From Calocera cornea HHB12733 (taxonomy: Eukaryota > Basidiomycota > Dacrymycetes > Dacrymycetales > Dacrymycetaceae): a DNA stretch of 64,000 nucleotides. The position numbers and the translations under genes were made by a program. Shown here piece after piece: positions 32,696 to 45,200 of this stretch. How positions within the stretch are numbered: the stretch's first letter is position 1; each line of letters begins with the position of its first letter. The stretch covers positions 17,760 to 81,759 of the forward strand of contig KV424059.1 of the NCBI GenBank assembly GCA_001632435.1. Reading direction: 5' to 3'. The notes beneath the pieces were generated by a model. It was given only the letters and a program-made list of their open reading frames with translations. It had not been told where the DNA came from and ran no database searches.

Positions 32696-34616
32696 GAGAT
32701 ATCCGCCAGAATGCCCGCTGTCAGACGCGTTAATGCTAGGTTGCCCCCTTGAAAATTTAAAAGCTAGAATGCCCTTTCCCGACGCGTCGTGCTTGACCCG
32801 TCATTCTTGACGCGTCGTGACCCTTCCTACCTCTTCTTGTAACCACCACGATGGATGCTGTTGAAGCTGTATCAAAAGACCAGCCTTTTGAATCTCTCGA
32901 TGAAGCCGCACTTGCTCTCATGGCTCACTCTGTCGCTCAAGGTGCATCCCATAATGTTGCGAAGAGGGATAGAGGCCGGCTCATGGTTGCCTGCAACCGG
33001 GCAGAGGATGATGGTTGCCCATTCCGAGCATCTGTCACTCGTCGGGATGGGGCATTTGCGGTGTGCAATATTGTTCCAACCCACACATGTCAAACATTCA
33101 CACCAAAAGCACGTTCAATCTCGAATCGGACCATCTTCCTTGCGGACCAGTTGAAGAAGAGCATCACAGTGAAGAACAATGTCAAACCAGCAACTCTTGT
33201 TGATGTTCTTCGACGTCGGCTCATTGGCACCTCCAAAGAACAAGCATATCGGGCAAAGAAAGCCATACTAGGCGACACAGTTGAACAGCAGGCCAATGAG
33301 TTCCGAAAACTCACTGCCTATACACGTCGTCTTCAAGCCCGCGATCCTGGTGCAACAGTACACATCCAATCCGATGCAGAAGGCACATTCGACTCATTGT
33401 TCATATGTCCATCAGCAGCCAAGAATGCCTGGAACTCAGTCCGCCGCTTTATTGCAGTTGATGGCGCTTTCACAAAGACTTCATACAATTATGTTCTTCT
33501 GCTTGCAGTCACATACGATGCTGAAGATAAGCTCCTCATGCTTGCATGGGGGCTTGCACTCCAAGAAGACACCGAGTCTTGGTCCAGATTCTTTCGACTC
33601 CTCAAAGAATCACTGCCTGGCCTCGATCTACCAACAACAGTCATGATATCTGACCGGCAGAAAGGACTCCTCAATGCTATGTCCGAGCAACTACCCCTGG
33701 TCGATGAATCATACTGTGCAAAGCATATCGAGCAGAATGCCAGAAAGAACCATGGGTCCGGCATCAGTCCATATTTCTGGAGCCTTGTCTATGCGGAAAC
33801 CGAGAAGCTTTTCCAGGCACGTCTTCAACTCATCCGTACAGAAGTTACCGAAGCAGCTGCAAAGTACTTCACAGACATCGATCCTGCATGCTGGGCGACA
33901 TCGGCATTCAATAGTCCACGTTTTGGTCGAGTTACTTCCAATGCCGCAGAAGTAATGAACAGTGTCTTTGTCCATGCTCGAGCACTCCCAGCACTTCAAC
34001 TTCTCGATGCAATTTGGAACGACCAGATGGAGCGCTTTTTGGAACGCAAGCTCTACACGCTCAGCCTCCATCAACTACATGTTCCGATTCAGCATGAGGT
34101 TTTTGTTCACAACCTCACAGCAGCTCGACGCTACTTGATCCTGGCATCGAGCCCCACCAGTGCTCTAGCCCGCTCCAGTCTGGATCACACTACAGATGAG
34201 CATGAAGTGACACTCTACCCCGAGCTCCGAGCAGGCTACTGTACCTGTCGCTACTTCCAGCAATATCTTATTCCCTGTGCGCATGCAATTGCACTCTGTC
34301 TGCGCTTCAAGGTCGACCCAGGCCTCTATATCGATGATCTCTACCTCTCGACAACATTGAAAGCAACATATGCAGAGGCATACCCGGTGGTCCGCATTAC
34401 CGATTTGGAAGCAGACGATGAGATTGGTGAACCACCCCGCAAGAGACAAAGAGGTCGTCCAGCAAACAAGCGCAAGGAGAGCAGAGTCGGGCCATCTGGG
34501 CACTAGTATCTAGAGATAGGGACGCGACAGAAATGATGGGCATTATAGATTTATTTTTTCATTAAGGGCAACCTAGCATTTAAGCGTGTCATGCCGGGCA
34601 TTCTGGCGGATATCTC
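32696..34616 (+). mobile_element. Autonomous Mutator-like element (MULE)
   Basis: A 1921-bp element. The outer 22 bp, GAGATATCCGCCAGAATGCC plus CG, are perfectly inverted at the two ends, and the similarity continues imperfectly to about 50 bp, ending in AATGCTAGGTTGCCC on both sides. It is flanked by 10-bp direct repeats CGTGGAACTA. Just inside the left end GACGCGTCGTG occurs twice, a possible transposase-binding repeat. A single intact transposase frame fills most of the interior. Perfect target duplications and an unbroken frame point to a recent insertion. Confidence 0.95.
32851..34506 (+). CDS. MULE transposase, intact DDE type
   Basis: Uninterrupted frame of 551 residues without introns. 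The N-terminal DNA-binding zinc motif has C48, C56, H78 and C80 (VAC...GC...THTC), as in MuDR/FAR1/FLYWCH-like domains. The catalytic core shows D204 (IAVDGAF), D268 (MISDRQKG), the YCAKHIEQN block with Cys/His at about 289-291, and a candidate acidic residue E367 (SNAAEVMN). A SWIM zinc finger near the C-terminus has C464, C466, C476 and H478 (YCTCRYF...PCAHAIA). A basic tail (KRQRGRPANKRK) follows. The product cuts and pastes the element through its inverted ends. All key residues are present, so it is probably active or recently active and could also mobilise related short elements. Confidence 0.95.
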   Translation: MDAVEAVSKDQPFESLDEAALALMAHSVAQGASHNVAKRDRGRLMVACNRAEDDGCPFRASVTRRDGAFAVCNIVPTHTCQTFTPKARSISNRTIFLADQLKKSITVKNNVKPATLVDVLRRRLIGTSKEQAYRAKKAILGDTVEQQANEFRKLTAYTRRLQARDPGATVHIQSDAEGTFDSLFICPSAAKNAWNSVRRFIAVDGAFTKTSYNYVLLLAVTYDAEDKLLMLAWGLALQEDTESWSRFFRLLKESLPGLDLPTTVMISDRQKGLLNAMSEQLPLVDESYCAKHIEQNARKNHGSGISPYFWSLVYAETEKLFQARLQLIRTEVTEAAAKYFTDIDPACWATSAFNSPRFGRVTSNAAEVMNSVFVHARALPALQLLDAIWNDQMERFLERKLYTLSLHQLHVPIQHEVFVHNLTAARRYLILASSPTSALARSSLDHTTDEHEVTLYPELRAGYCTCRYFQQYLIPCAHAIALCLRFKVDPGLYIDDLYLSTTLKATYAEAYPVVRITDLEADDEIGEPPRKRQRGRPANKRKESRVGPSGH

Positions 34617-34626
34617 CGTGGAACTA
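34617..34626. repeat. Right target-site duplication of the MULE
   Basis: CGTGGAACTA, identical to 32686-32695, directly after the right inverted end (...GCGGATATCTC). Confidence 0.95.
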
Positions 34627-36907
34627 CAACCTTTCGCTTGGAATCACCGTCTCGATTGCTGTGGTTCTCTGTCTCATCCTCTATTCCGCCATCAATATCC
34701 TGGAAGCCTTGTTTCCTGATTGTCCATTCAAGTCACCGTTAGCAACTTTTGCAAGAAAATTGTATACAAGGGGCAGAGAGCTGGGAACTTCCACTCTTGC
34801 GGCTTTCAAGCACATGTGCGTTAGCACGGTCTTACAATCCCACCATGGTACTGGACGAAGTAGCCTCGAAGCCTGCGGAGGACTTCCGGTGCCTGTTTCT
34901 TCCCTACCCTCCTCGGAAACTGTTGTAGACCTCAAACCCTCTTATCCAGAAGAAGCCGTTCCCAGTGCTACTTCTCGTGTTCTGGGGCAGTTTGTCCAGA
35001 AGCTAGTGTCGTCAAACAAGCCAATGGATGAACCAATCTTTCTGGCACTAGTCACGTGGGAGATCCCAAACAACATTTGGACCGAATTGCATCCAGCCTT
35101 GATGCGAAAGCTCCAACACTGTATCGACCGAAAACTTTCCATGATAGTACAAGAACATGAGGAAACCTCTACTAGAATCACTACACTGGCAACGCTTGCC
35201 GCCCTTTCCTCTTTGTTCGGACCGCATGGATACCAATTGAAAGAGGAACACAGACGCAGACTCTTGGATGTTTCTCTGGGACGGGATGCAGATAACGTAC
35301 CGACTTCAACACTTCTGGCTTCGGTTGTCTTGTTGTTTTCAATGCCTTGGGATGAAAGGCAGGCCCAAGCAGCAGAGCAATCACAGCTTATTGCAAGAGC
35401 CGGAGACCAACTTCTTCTTTCGATGCGTCACAAGAAGTCATCCCTCCTTGCCTGCTGCCTAGCATTCGAATGGTTCCATAGAGCTCATCTGCACAACTGG
35501 CAAGGCGCACTAGATGTTATTCCCGTTGAGGATCTCGCCCAGTGCATGGTAACCACTCCAAACCTGCCGCATGAATGGGTATCTGCCTTCTGTGCCCTCT
35601 TGAAAGACCTTGCAAGGCCGCTCATACCCTCAGCAACAGACCCGGTGCGACGATGCTGCTGGGCTGAGAATCCGGGTGTGGCTCTCGTGGAATTGGTTGA
35701 CGCATACATGGAGCAGATAACGCTGTCCAGCCGGAAGGTGGTTGCATTGACCTCAGTTCTAGCCTTTGTCGAGGAGAACTTGGCTTATTTTGATCCGGTT
35801 AACTCTCAGCTCATGTCGAAGCTGGCGCTAAGATTGCCTGGCAACACCCACTTAGCCGCCGGTGACTCGAGTCTTACTATGGTAGAGCAGGCCTGCTCTA
35901 CGACTTTCATATCCTTGATGCTCCGTGCTACAGCCTCGGAAGATATGAGCTTCAGCACCCTATTTGGTGCACTATCCCACATGCCCGCACAGACACCCAG
36001 ACTGTCGGAAGCTTGTATCCACTTGCAGCGCCTGCGTGACAGCGGTCCAGATGAGGAATTATGGGGAGAAGACTTGGCACCTTCCACCCTACGCGATCTT
36101 GTGGACGTTCTGAGGGCTCCAGATGACCCGCGTTATTTGCTCTCTCTCTGGCTGGCAAAGGAATACGAGCGTCGCTCGTGGGACGCGGAGCTTGCCTCGT
36201 CGGGCTGGCTGGATATGATGGCAGCGCGAGGACTCAGGGCGGTTCTGGCGGTCGACATACGACAGCGCGATCTGGAGGAGCTGGTGCTCATTCTTCGGTG
36301 GCTTTGCCACTGCAGGGTAGCGGATGTCCTGAACTCCCGCGTGCTGGAAGAGGTCCAGCCGCTGTTCCGCCAGAAGTTGCTCGAGGGCATGCGCAGCTTC
36401 ATGTCAGTCGATTACGCGGAGTTGCGGGCCGTCCTACGACGGTGGAAGGAGACGGACCATGGTGAGCTTCAGCGACAGAAGCGGGCAGCGGCCGCGGCGG
36501 CATCGGTCGACCCCAACTTCCACTACGGGTCGGGCGACGGAGAATTGGTCCCTGCTGCTTTCGCTCCGCCGGCTCCTCCGCCTCCGCCTCCGCGAGCACC
36601 CACTCCGCCGCCAGCAGCAGCTCTCCCGCCGGCGGCTCCTCCGCCACTAGACGGCAGTGGTTCGAGGATGTACGTCAACCTTGGGAGAAGGGATCTGCGG
36701 CCCCCAAGCCAAAGAACAACATTCAGGCACCGGGTCACCGGCACCGATATCAAGCCGCTCAAAGTCACGCGAATCCCCGTGCAGCCGTCCATCCTTCCGC
36801 CTCCCAAGGAACGGCTTTTGCTCTTTGGGTTGGAAGAAGAACCGGACGCTGCCGCAGAAGAGACACAGGCAGGTGAGGCAGAGATGTCGATTCTGGCGAC
36901 AACATAG

Positions 36908-37251
36908 ACAAGCTACCTGCAGGTGATATATGTGGGTTTCCCTCAGTTCCTCACGGTAGCGTATCTGCAAACCGGACTGCGTGCAATGGCGTAGCATTTC
37001 AATCGTTGCATTGTATCGGTGTAGGGTGGGTAACAACAGCAGTTCCAGTGCGCAGCAGCGCGGCAGGCAAACAACAGGCATTCGGCAATCAATCAATCAA
37101 TACATATCCTCTTCCTTTCGCTTTCGCTTTCGCCCGCTCCAAGTCTTTGCATTCCTTCTTCGTCCCTCTCTGCGTACGCAGCCAATCGTCCCCGAGCGCG
37201 GCGATCTCTCTCCAAAACAATCTCTGCCAGCCTTAGGCCGAAAGAGCCCGC
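36908..37251. other. Convergent intergenic region, DUF6535 and SLT2
   Basis: The two genes end tail to tail here, so this stretch should hold both 3' untranslated regions and terminators. It contains an AATCAATCAATCAAT run at about 37088. No coding feature was recognised. Confidence 0.5.
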
Positions 37252-38712
<1,461 letters not shown>

Positions 38713-39261
38713 GGCGGCGAGGAGGGTGTTGGTGGTGGTGGTGGTGGTGGTGGTGGTGCGGGGTTAAGGTGGGCTGGTGGGCTGGTGGCTGGGGAGAGGA
38801 AGGAGCACGGAGGGGGATGGTGCTACAGAGCAGGAATGCCAAACGCGAGTGTGCGTGGAGTGATGGTGTGTGTGCCCCGACCGGCCCTTATAGCGGTGAG
38901 TCGTAGGGAGCGGTGGCCGTCTGACAAGACTACTGCGAGCACCGTTTCCGCCTGCGATGCGAGGCTGTGGGCCCTCTCCAGGGGCGCGCGGAGGCAGTTG
39001 GGCGACATTGTGCTCAGGGTTCGGAATGCCCCCGGCGTTTCGAATTTGCAATGGGAGGATAGGGTCGCACGGCAACTACAGTAGTAGTACTGTACAGCGA
39101 GCCGGCTGACTTGGACAACAGACGCATACAACGCGTGAGGACGCACCGTCCTTGACCGCATCTCTCTGCATCGGACGTTGACGTCAACAGCTCGTCGCCT
39201 TACGCTGCCTCGTACGTCTCTCGACCTTAACTCATCCCGTCGTCTCTGCCCGAACCCCACC
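38713..39261. promoter_or_regulatory. Divergent promoter region of SLT2 and TRP1
   Basis: About 550 bp separate the two start codons. A minus-strand TATAAG at 38887-38892, about 175 bp upstream of the SLT2 ATG, is a candidate core promoter for SLT2. CT-rich sequence just before the TRP1 ATG (CGTCTCTGCCCGAACCCCACC) fits a pyrimidine-rich fungal leader. Confidence 0.5.
38728..38758. repeat. GGT microsatellite in SLT2 leader
   Basis: About ten consecutive GGT triplets just upstream of the SLT2 ATG (read as ACC repeats in the transcript), interrupted only at the edges. Probably length-variable between strains. Confidence 0.85.
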
Positions 39262-41973
39262 ATGTCCTACGAAGAGGAAGAGGACTCTGTGCCGTCGGCG
39301 ACCGCACCTCCCCCGCACGCCCGCCCCACCGCGCCCTCCCAACCCTCCGCCCTCTCGCAGATCGACAACTCCCGCCCGTTCGTCCTCCTCCTCGACAACT
39401 ACGACTCGTTCACGTGGAACCTGTACCAGTACATCTCCCAGCTCGGCGCCCACGTCCAGGTCCTCCGCAACGACGACCTCGCCCCCGCCGACTTCCCCCA
39501 GCTCAACGTCTCACACCTCGTCATCTCCCCCGGGCCGGGTCACCCGCGCACAGACTCGGGCGTCAGCAGGGCCGCCATCCAGTACTGGGGCGGCCGCGTG
39601 CCCGTCCTCGGCGTCTGCATGGGCCTCCAGTGCCTCGTCGACGCCTACGGAGGGGACATCTCCTACGCAGGCGAGATCGTCCACGGCAAGGCCTCGCCAG
39701 TGCGGCACGACGGGCTCGGCATCTTCCGCGGCGTCCCGCAGGACATCCTCGCCACGCGGTATCACTCGCTCGCCGCCAGCCTGCCCTCGTTCCCCAAGGA
39801 ACTCGCGATAACCGCAACCACGAGCGACAGCGGCGTGGTCATGGGTGTCCGGCACCGTGTGTATGCGGTCGAGGCGGTACAATACCACCCAGAGAGCATC
39901 CTCTCCCATGACGGGCACGCCATCCTGCGCAACTTCCTCGCGTACACCGGCGGCACCTGGGCGCAGAACCCCGCGAGCGGGATCAGCACCGCACCCGCGA
40001 CGAACGGCGCCAATGGTACCAACGGGAACGGCGCCGCGCTCGGGCAGAACGGGTTCGACCCGAACCCCGAGAGCGCGGCGAAGAAGGCCCTGCCGAGCAT
40101 CCTGGGCAAGATCCAGGCGCAGCGGCTGATCGACATCGACCTGGCGAAGAAGACGCCCGGGACGACCCCGGCAGACCTCGCAACGCTGTACGCGCTGCAT
40201 CTCGCCCCGCCGCTCATCCCCGTCCTGCCCCGCATGCGCGCGGGTACAAAGCCCGCCATCATGGCCGAGATCAAGCGCGCCAGCCCGAGCAAGGGGCATA
40301 TCGCCGTCTCGACCTCTGCGCCCGCGCAGGCGCTCGCTTACGCCCTGGCAGGAGCGAGCGTCATCAGCGTGCTCACTGAGCCCAAGTGGTTCCTCGGCAC
40401 GCTGCAGGACCTGCGCCTCGCGCGCGAGGCTGTTGCCCACCTACCCAACCGCCCCGCCATCCTCAGGAAGGACTTCATCCTAGACGAGTACCAGATCCTG
40501 GAAGCGCGCCTAGCGGGCGCCGACCTCGTCCTCCTCATCGTCGCCATGCTCTCGCAGGAGCGGCTGGCGAGCCTGTACGCGTACAGCAAGAGCCTGGGCA
40601 TGGAGCCGCTCGTGGAGGTCAACAACGCGCCGGAGATGGAGCGCGCGCTGGCGCTGAACGCCAAGCTCATCGGGGTGAACAATCGGAACCTGCACAACTT
40701 CTCCGTCGACATGGCCACCACCACCCGGCTCGCGGACATGCTCAGGGGGAGGGACGACACGCTTCTGTGCGCGCTGTCGGGCATCTCGGGGCGCGCGGAC
40801 GTGGAGGTCTACCTCGAGCAGGGCGTCCACGCCGTCCTCGTCGGGGAGAGCCTGATGCGGGCTGCGGACCCGAAGGCGTTCATCCGGCAGCTGCTTGGGC
40901 AGCCGCCCGCCCCAGCAGCGGAGGCGATCCCCTACCCTCAGCCGCTCGTCAAGATCTGCGGGATCCGCACGCCCGAGGAGGCGCTGCTCGCCGCGCACGC
41001 GGGGGCGGACATGCTCGGGCTCAACTTTGTGCCGCAGAGCAAGAGGTACATCGACCTCCCCACCGCGGCAGTCATCGCGCGCACGGTGCTCCCCCTGCGG
41101 CTCTCGCCCAGCCCAGCCCCGCTCGGTGAGGAGAAGCCCGACGCCCCAGTGGCGGCAGGGACGACCTGGTTCCAGCACACGACCGCGCACATCTCTGCGC
41201 TCCCGCGCCCGCTGCTCGTCGGCCTGTTTCAAGACGCGCCCCTGTCGACCATCCTCCACACGCTCACCGTCGTCCCGCTCGACCTGGTCCAGCTGCACGG
41301 CTCCGAGCCAGCGGGGATGGCAGAGTTCATCCCTGTCCCCGTCATCAAGGCGTTCCACGTTGGCCCGCTGGGAGAGGGGACGGAGCATGTCGGTCGGCCG
41401 GGGCAGGAGTCGATCGTGCTGCTCGACACTGCCCCGCGCCCGCACCCGAGCACGTCCCCCTCCAGCGCTGGGGCGGCCGTGCCAGCGCCTGCGGGAGGCA
41501 CGGGCGAGGCGTTCGACTGGAGCATCGCCGCGGAGGTCGTGAAGCGCTCTGAGCCGCTCGAGGGCCGGGCGATGCCGATCATCCTCGCTGGCGGGCTCAA
41601 AGCGGACAACGTGCGCGAGGCCGTGCGGCGTGTGCGGCCCTGGGCCGTGGATGTTGCGAGCGGGGTTGAGCTCGAGGGAAGGAAGGACGAGGCGACGATG
41701 AGGAGGTTTGTGGCCGCGGCCAAGGGCGCGTGGGAGGAGCTGCCTGTGCAGGACGTGCAGGAGCAGGCGGCTCCTGCGCAGGCGGAGCAGCCCCAGGAAG
41801 GGGTGGATGTAGGCACGGAGGTCATCGGCCAGCCCGCGGGTATCACAACGGCTGCGCCGCCCGTGCCGACACCCTCTGGGAGCGGGGCCGGCACACCTGT
41901 CCCGGCCAACGCTGCTGTGCCGCCCTTGCCAGCCGTGAGCGCCAAGCGTGGGCTGGTCAGGGAGGGCAAGTAG
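39262..41973 (+). CDS. TRP1: Trifunctional tryptophan biosynthesis protein (TrpC/TRP1)
   Basis: Single exon, 903 residues from the ATG in context CCCCACCATGTC (an in-frame ATG 28 codons upstream has a poorer context). Residues about 40-245 are the glutamine amidotransferase of anthranilate synthase, with LLLDNYDSFTWNL, the nucleophile C119 in GVCMGLQC and the His-Glu of YHPESILS. After a Gly/Asn-rich linker, residues about 270-545 are indole-3-glycerol-phosphate synthase (IMAEIKRASPSKGHI, ILRKDFILDEYQI, GVNNRNL). Residues about 563-825 are phosphoribosylanthranilate isomerase (VKICGIRTPEEA, GLNFVPQSKRYI, LAGGLKADNV). The enzyme supplies ammonia to anthranilate synthase and catalyses two later steps of tryptophan synthesis in the cytosol. 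A low-complexity Ala/Pro/Gln-rich tail of about 78 residues follows the isomerase and is unusual. Confidence 0.96.
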   Translation: MSYEEEEDSVPSATAPPPHARPTAPSQPSALSQIDNSRPFVLLLDNYDSFTWNLYQYISQLGAHVQVLRNDDLAPADFPQLNVSHLVISPGPGHPRTDSGVSRAAIQYWGGRVPVLGVCMGLQCLVDAYGGDISYAGEIVHGKASPVRHDGLGIFRGVPQDILATRYHSLAASLPSFPKELAITATTSDSGVVMGVRHRVYAVEAVQYHPESILSHDGHAILRNFLAYTGGTWAQNPASGISTAPATNGANGTNGNGAALGQNGFDPNPESAAKKALPSILGKIQAQRLIDIDLAKKTPGTTPADLATLYALHLAPPLIPVLPRMRAGTKPAIMAEIKRASPSKGHIAVSTSAPAQALAYALAGASVISVLTEPKWFLGTLQDLRLAREAVAHLPNRPAILRKDFILDEYQILEARLAGADLVLLIVAMLSQERLASLYAYSKSLGMEPLVEVNNAPEMERALALNAKLIGVNNRNLHNFSVDMATTTRLADMLRGRDDTLLCALSGISGRADVEVYLEQGVHAVLVGESLMRAADPKAFIRQLLGQPPAPAAEAIPYPQPLVKICGIRTPEEALLAAHAGADMLGLNFVPQSKRYIDLPTAAVIARTVLPLRLSPSPAPLGEEKPDAPVAAGTTWFQHTTAHISALPRPLLVGLFQDAPLSTILHTLTVVPLDLVQLHGSEPAGMAEFIPVPVIKAFHVGPLGEGTEHVGRPGQESIVLLDTAPRPHPSTSPSSAGAAVPAPAGGTGEAFDWSIAAEVVKRSEPLEGRAMPIILAGGLKADNVREAVRRVRPWAVDVASGVELEGRKDEATMRRFVAAAKGAWEELPVQDVQEQAAPAQAEQPQEGVDVGTEVIGQPAGITTAAPPVPTPSGSGAGTPVPANAAVPPLPAVSAKRGLVREGK

Positions 41974-42259
41974 GTGTTCGGCGATGGTGTAAAAGGGCTC
42001 GGTTTGGCTGGATACTTAGATTGGGTCTAATGTTCGCGTTGGGTTGCATTTCAATGTTTGTTCTTCTTATCTGGCTCAACGCATGATTACCTTTTGCTTT
42101 CGGTCGTGCTGCTGTGACGGATTAGCTCGTGTGTCACTTCTGCGACAAGGAGTTTTTAGGCAGGCAGAAATATTTGAGGAAGCATCATACAAGTGGTGCG
42201 AGAACTGCGACGTAGGCGACATGGATACAAAGATACTGTCACTCCAGTTCTTCGACCTC
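41974..42259. other. Convergent intergenic region, TRP1 and DUF6535
   Basis: Holds the 3' ends of TRP1 (+) and the second DUF6535 gene (-). Unlike the TRP1 coding sequence it is AT-richer. No gene was seen. Confidence 0.5.
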
Positions 42260-45200
42260 TTAGGTCGTTACAGGGGCAGGCAGGTCCCCCTCGGTGTCGA
42301 GCGGTATGGGGCTGGGAACAACCGGTTTCTCCTCTGGTCCAAAAAGCCAGAAGACTTGCTTGAGGGAGGGCGAAGCCTTGGATAAGGGTGGTGATTTGTC
42401 GGGTAGGTGTTCGTCCTGTTCATGCCTGGTCACTTTCAACGGCTTGAGCGGAACCTCCGGTTTCCGTCCCCGGATGCCTCCCAGCCGCTGACTCGGGGGA
42501 ACTCTGTTTCTCCTACCAAGAGGCCGATAAAGATTGCGGGCAATCGGAAGATGCTCCCAGTCGTCGTCGGTTTCGCCGAAAAGCGCCTCGGTCGGTCTCT
42601 TGCTACGCAGGCTGCCCATTCCTCTGCTGGGACCGCTCCTTATAGCTAGAGTAGTGGACCACTCCCTTGCTAACGTCAGTGCTTGCAGGTTCCTGATGTT
42701 AGACGGGTTGCCGGCGCCCCAAATTTGTTCCACGGTTTCCAACACCCGAGACGCTTTGACCTCGTTTGGACGTAGCTCCGCCAGCCATACAATGAGGTTG
42801 TCAACTTCTTCTATGTCTCTCGTCGCGTTCGCACTGAACGACAACGCCTGAATCCCACGAGACGCCATCATATCGAGTAAGCCACTGGAGGATACGACTT
42901 CATCAACAGAAGATCGACGCATGTACTCAGATGCCAACCAGACAGAAAGGATATAACGTGGGTCTTCCTGGACCTTCAAGTCTGCAACCAGCTCTTGCAA
43001 GTTGGGAGGTGTCATCTCATCTCCCCACAGCTGATTAAAGGCCGTGTCGTGCAGACTACGTAAGTGATCGCAAGCAGCTTCCAAACTCGGATTTTCTGAA
43101 TCCATGCGCAAGACGATATCGAATGCAATGTCGAATTCCACGTTATCACCCTCTTGCTTGTTGAGGAGTAGCAGTATTACAGTGCTTAAAACATGGTGGT
43201 CCATCAGGTCGGCTGCTGTATCCCCTTCGATGCGATCCCTAGAGAAGCTTGTCTCTCGTAACGGCAGCTTCGGCAGTAGTTTCATGATGAGCTCCCCATT
43301 AACCTCCTCAAAGTACGCCACGTTGTCCTCAATGAACGCAAGGAGGGAAGTAAATAGTAATATGTGTTGCTGTGTTCTTATTTCTCGAGCAGTGAACGTC
43401 TGCATGAGACTCAGTAGTACTTCCCGAGGGTCCGCGGTCCAGCTACAGCGCCGCAGTTGATCGGGCTGAAGGGATCCCACCGGTTTGATCAGATCCCTCA
43501 AGAGAGTAAAGAAGGACGACAACCACTCCACTGGGATATTGGGCGTCACTGCCATAAGATGAGCAAGCTCGGAAACTGGAAGAAGATCCAGAGCACTATG
43601 GGGGCGATGGGTGACAGATCGGTGAAACCACTCGAGCGCTAAGCAGCAAGCAAGAAGGGACGCATTCCTTTGACGGAGTGACTCCAGGAGCTGCTCGCCG
43701 ACCCGGGTGATGAGAGCCGCCTTGTCGCTCGCTTGCTGTGGGTGTGCAGACCAAGGCCGCGAGTACAGCAAAATCACCGATGCCAGTAAAGACGACTCGA
43801 GCGTTTTATCCACCAATGGTGATTCAGAAAGCACCAGAAGCTTCGTGATATGCTCGTCTCTCAGAGGGTAGCCATGGTCTCCAAATAGCGAGGAAAGTGC
43901 TGCGGAAGTTGCCAGACTATCAAGGTCGGCCACGTTGCCAAGAGGACCACGCAGTGCCTCGGACAGGTTCCGATCCATGCAATGCCGCATTTTCTTCATT
44001 AACGCAGAATGCATATCGAGCCACACCTTGTTCGAGACCTCCCAGGTTACTAGGGCCAAGAAGATCGGTTCCTCCATGGGTCGATTAGACGAAACTAATT
44101 TCCCAACGAAAGTGCCCAAAACGGCATATGTTGACTGCTCTGAGCCCGCTTCTGTCTCGGTTTCCTCGGCAACTTTTGTTGAAGTAGTTACTGATGAGCC
44201 TCGCGAAGATGTTGAGTGAGAGTCGTCCGGAATGCGAGACAATTCCGGCGGAATTGCCGTATGCCTTCGGGACACAGCACTAAAGGAGAACCGCCCCCAA
44301 TTTTGTACCGATTTTCTGATGAGAGCCTGTGATGACCCATACCAGGTATGACACAATTTTCGAAGTTTCTTTGCCATTGTTGCCAGCGGTGACTTGTATG
44401 GACAGTCTGAGAAAACAGCCGAGAGCATATTCACAACACAATACCCGGTTATGCAAGTGACCACCGCGGCAGACACGACAACTCCAACAGCACGGCTGTA
44501 GTTCCAGGTGAATGGTATGAGACCGACGAGAAAGAAAGCCACGGCAGCATGAATGGAGAGAGGAAGCGCCGACACAAAGGCGGACATCCTCCATTTTTCA
44601 AGTGCTGCACTATGGAGATAGCGCTGGGGTACGTCCTCCTTCTCAACATCTTGAATCCCTTCTTTGTATGTGGCAATCCATGTCTTGAGAAGCATGGCGA
44701 GCACCGATGTAATAAGACTCATAACAAGCGCTAGACACCAAAGGCAAACCACCACGAGGGCTGACGCTGGAATCTCCCAAGGGTCATTGCTCGTGTAAGG
44801 CGTCGACGAAACTGTAGGACCGGTTTCATTTGCAAGTTGGTTCGAAACATGCATCAGGACATCGAGCGTAGCCTGCTGAAGATCAGGTTGCAGTGACCCC
44901 ATAGACCCAAGCAGAAACGCTGAGACCACGGCTGAGAACAGAGCGGTCTACAAGCCATCAGCACAAGAATAGCTCGGGAACATTGAGTGCGTACAAAGAG
45001 GAGAAATACATCTATACTCCTGTCCCACTTTTCCACAAGTCTGACATCCCATGCATCCGTTTGGTCTCTGTAGTATCTCCACACGGGAGCATGAACATCA
45101 GACAATTGCTGAATATTGCGATCAAAATCATTTCGAGAGAGCGCCGGCTGAGCAGTCCGTTGAACGTTGACCCACTTGTACTTCCTGGTTTTGCTGGCCG

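Larger units (their letters stand above)
31594..36907 (+). pseudogene. DUF6535 membrane protein gene interrupted by a MULE
   Basis: Exons 31594-31632, 31683-32207 and 32256 onward. The third exon is split at 32695 by a transposon and resumes at 34627; removing element and one target copy restores one frame of 1094 residues with no other lesion. Before the break lie the DUF6535 signature DFDRNIQQLSDLTAPVWKYY, WDKSIDVFLLF and three membrane helices (about 189-204, 249-275, 306-332); the fourth (GITVSIAVVLCLILY) follows the break. The large C-terminal part contains DDPRYLLSLWLAKEYERR and SGWLDMMAARGL, shared by all paralogues, then a Pro-rich run and the end motif PPSQR/KPLKVTR/LLFGLEEEP. The insertion makes an immediate TAG (TGGAACTAG), so only the first part could be made. 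DUF6535 proteins are fungal membrane proteins without known function. The gene converges on the SLT2 kinase. Confidence 0.88.

Noticed and set aside
34586..34620. Independent start for the 3' half of the MULE-broken DUF6535 gene
   Set aside because: The open frame enters from the transposon end at a GTG and has no ATG there. It is the remainder of the split exon rather than a new gene.
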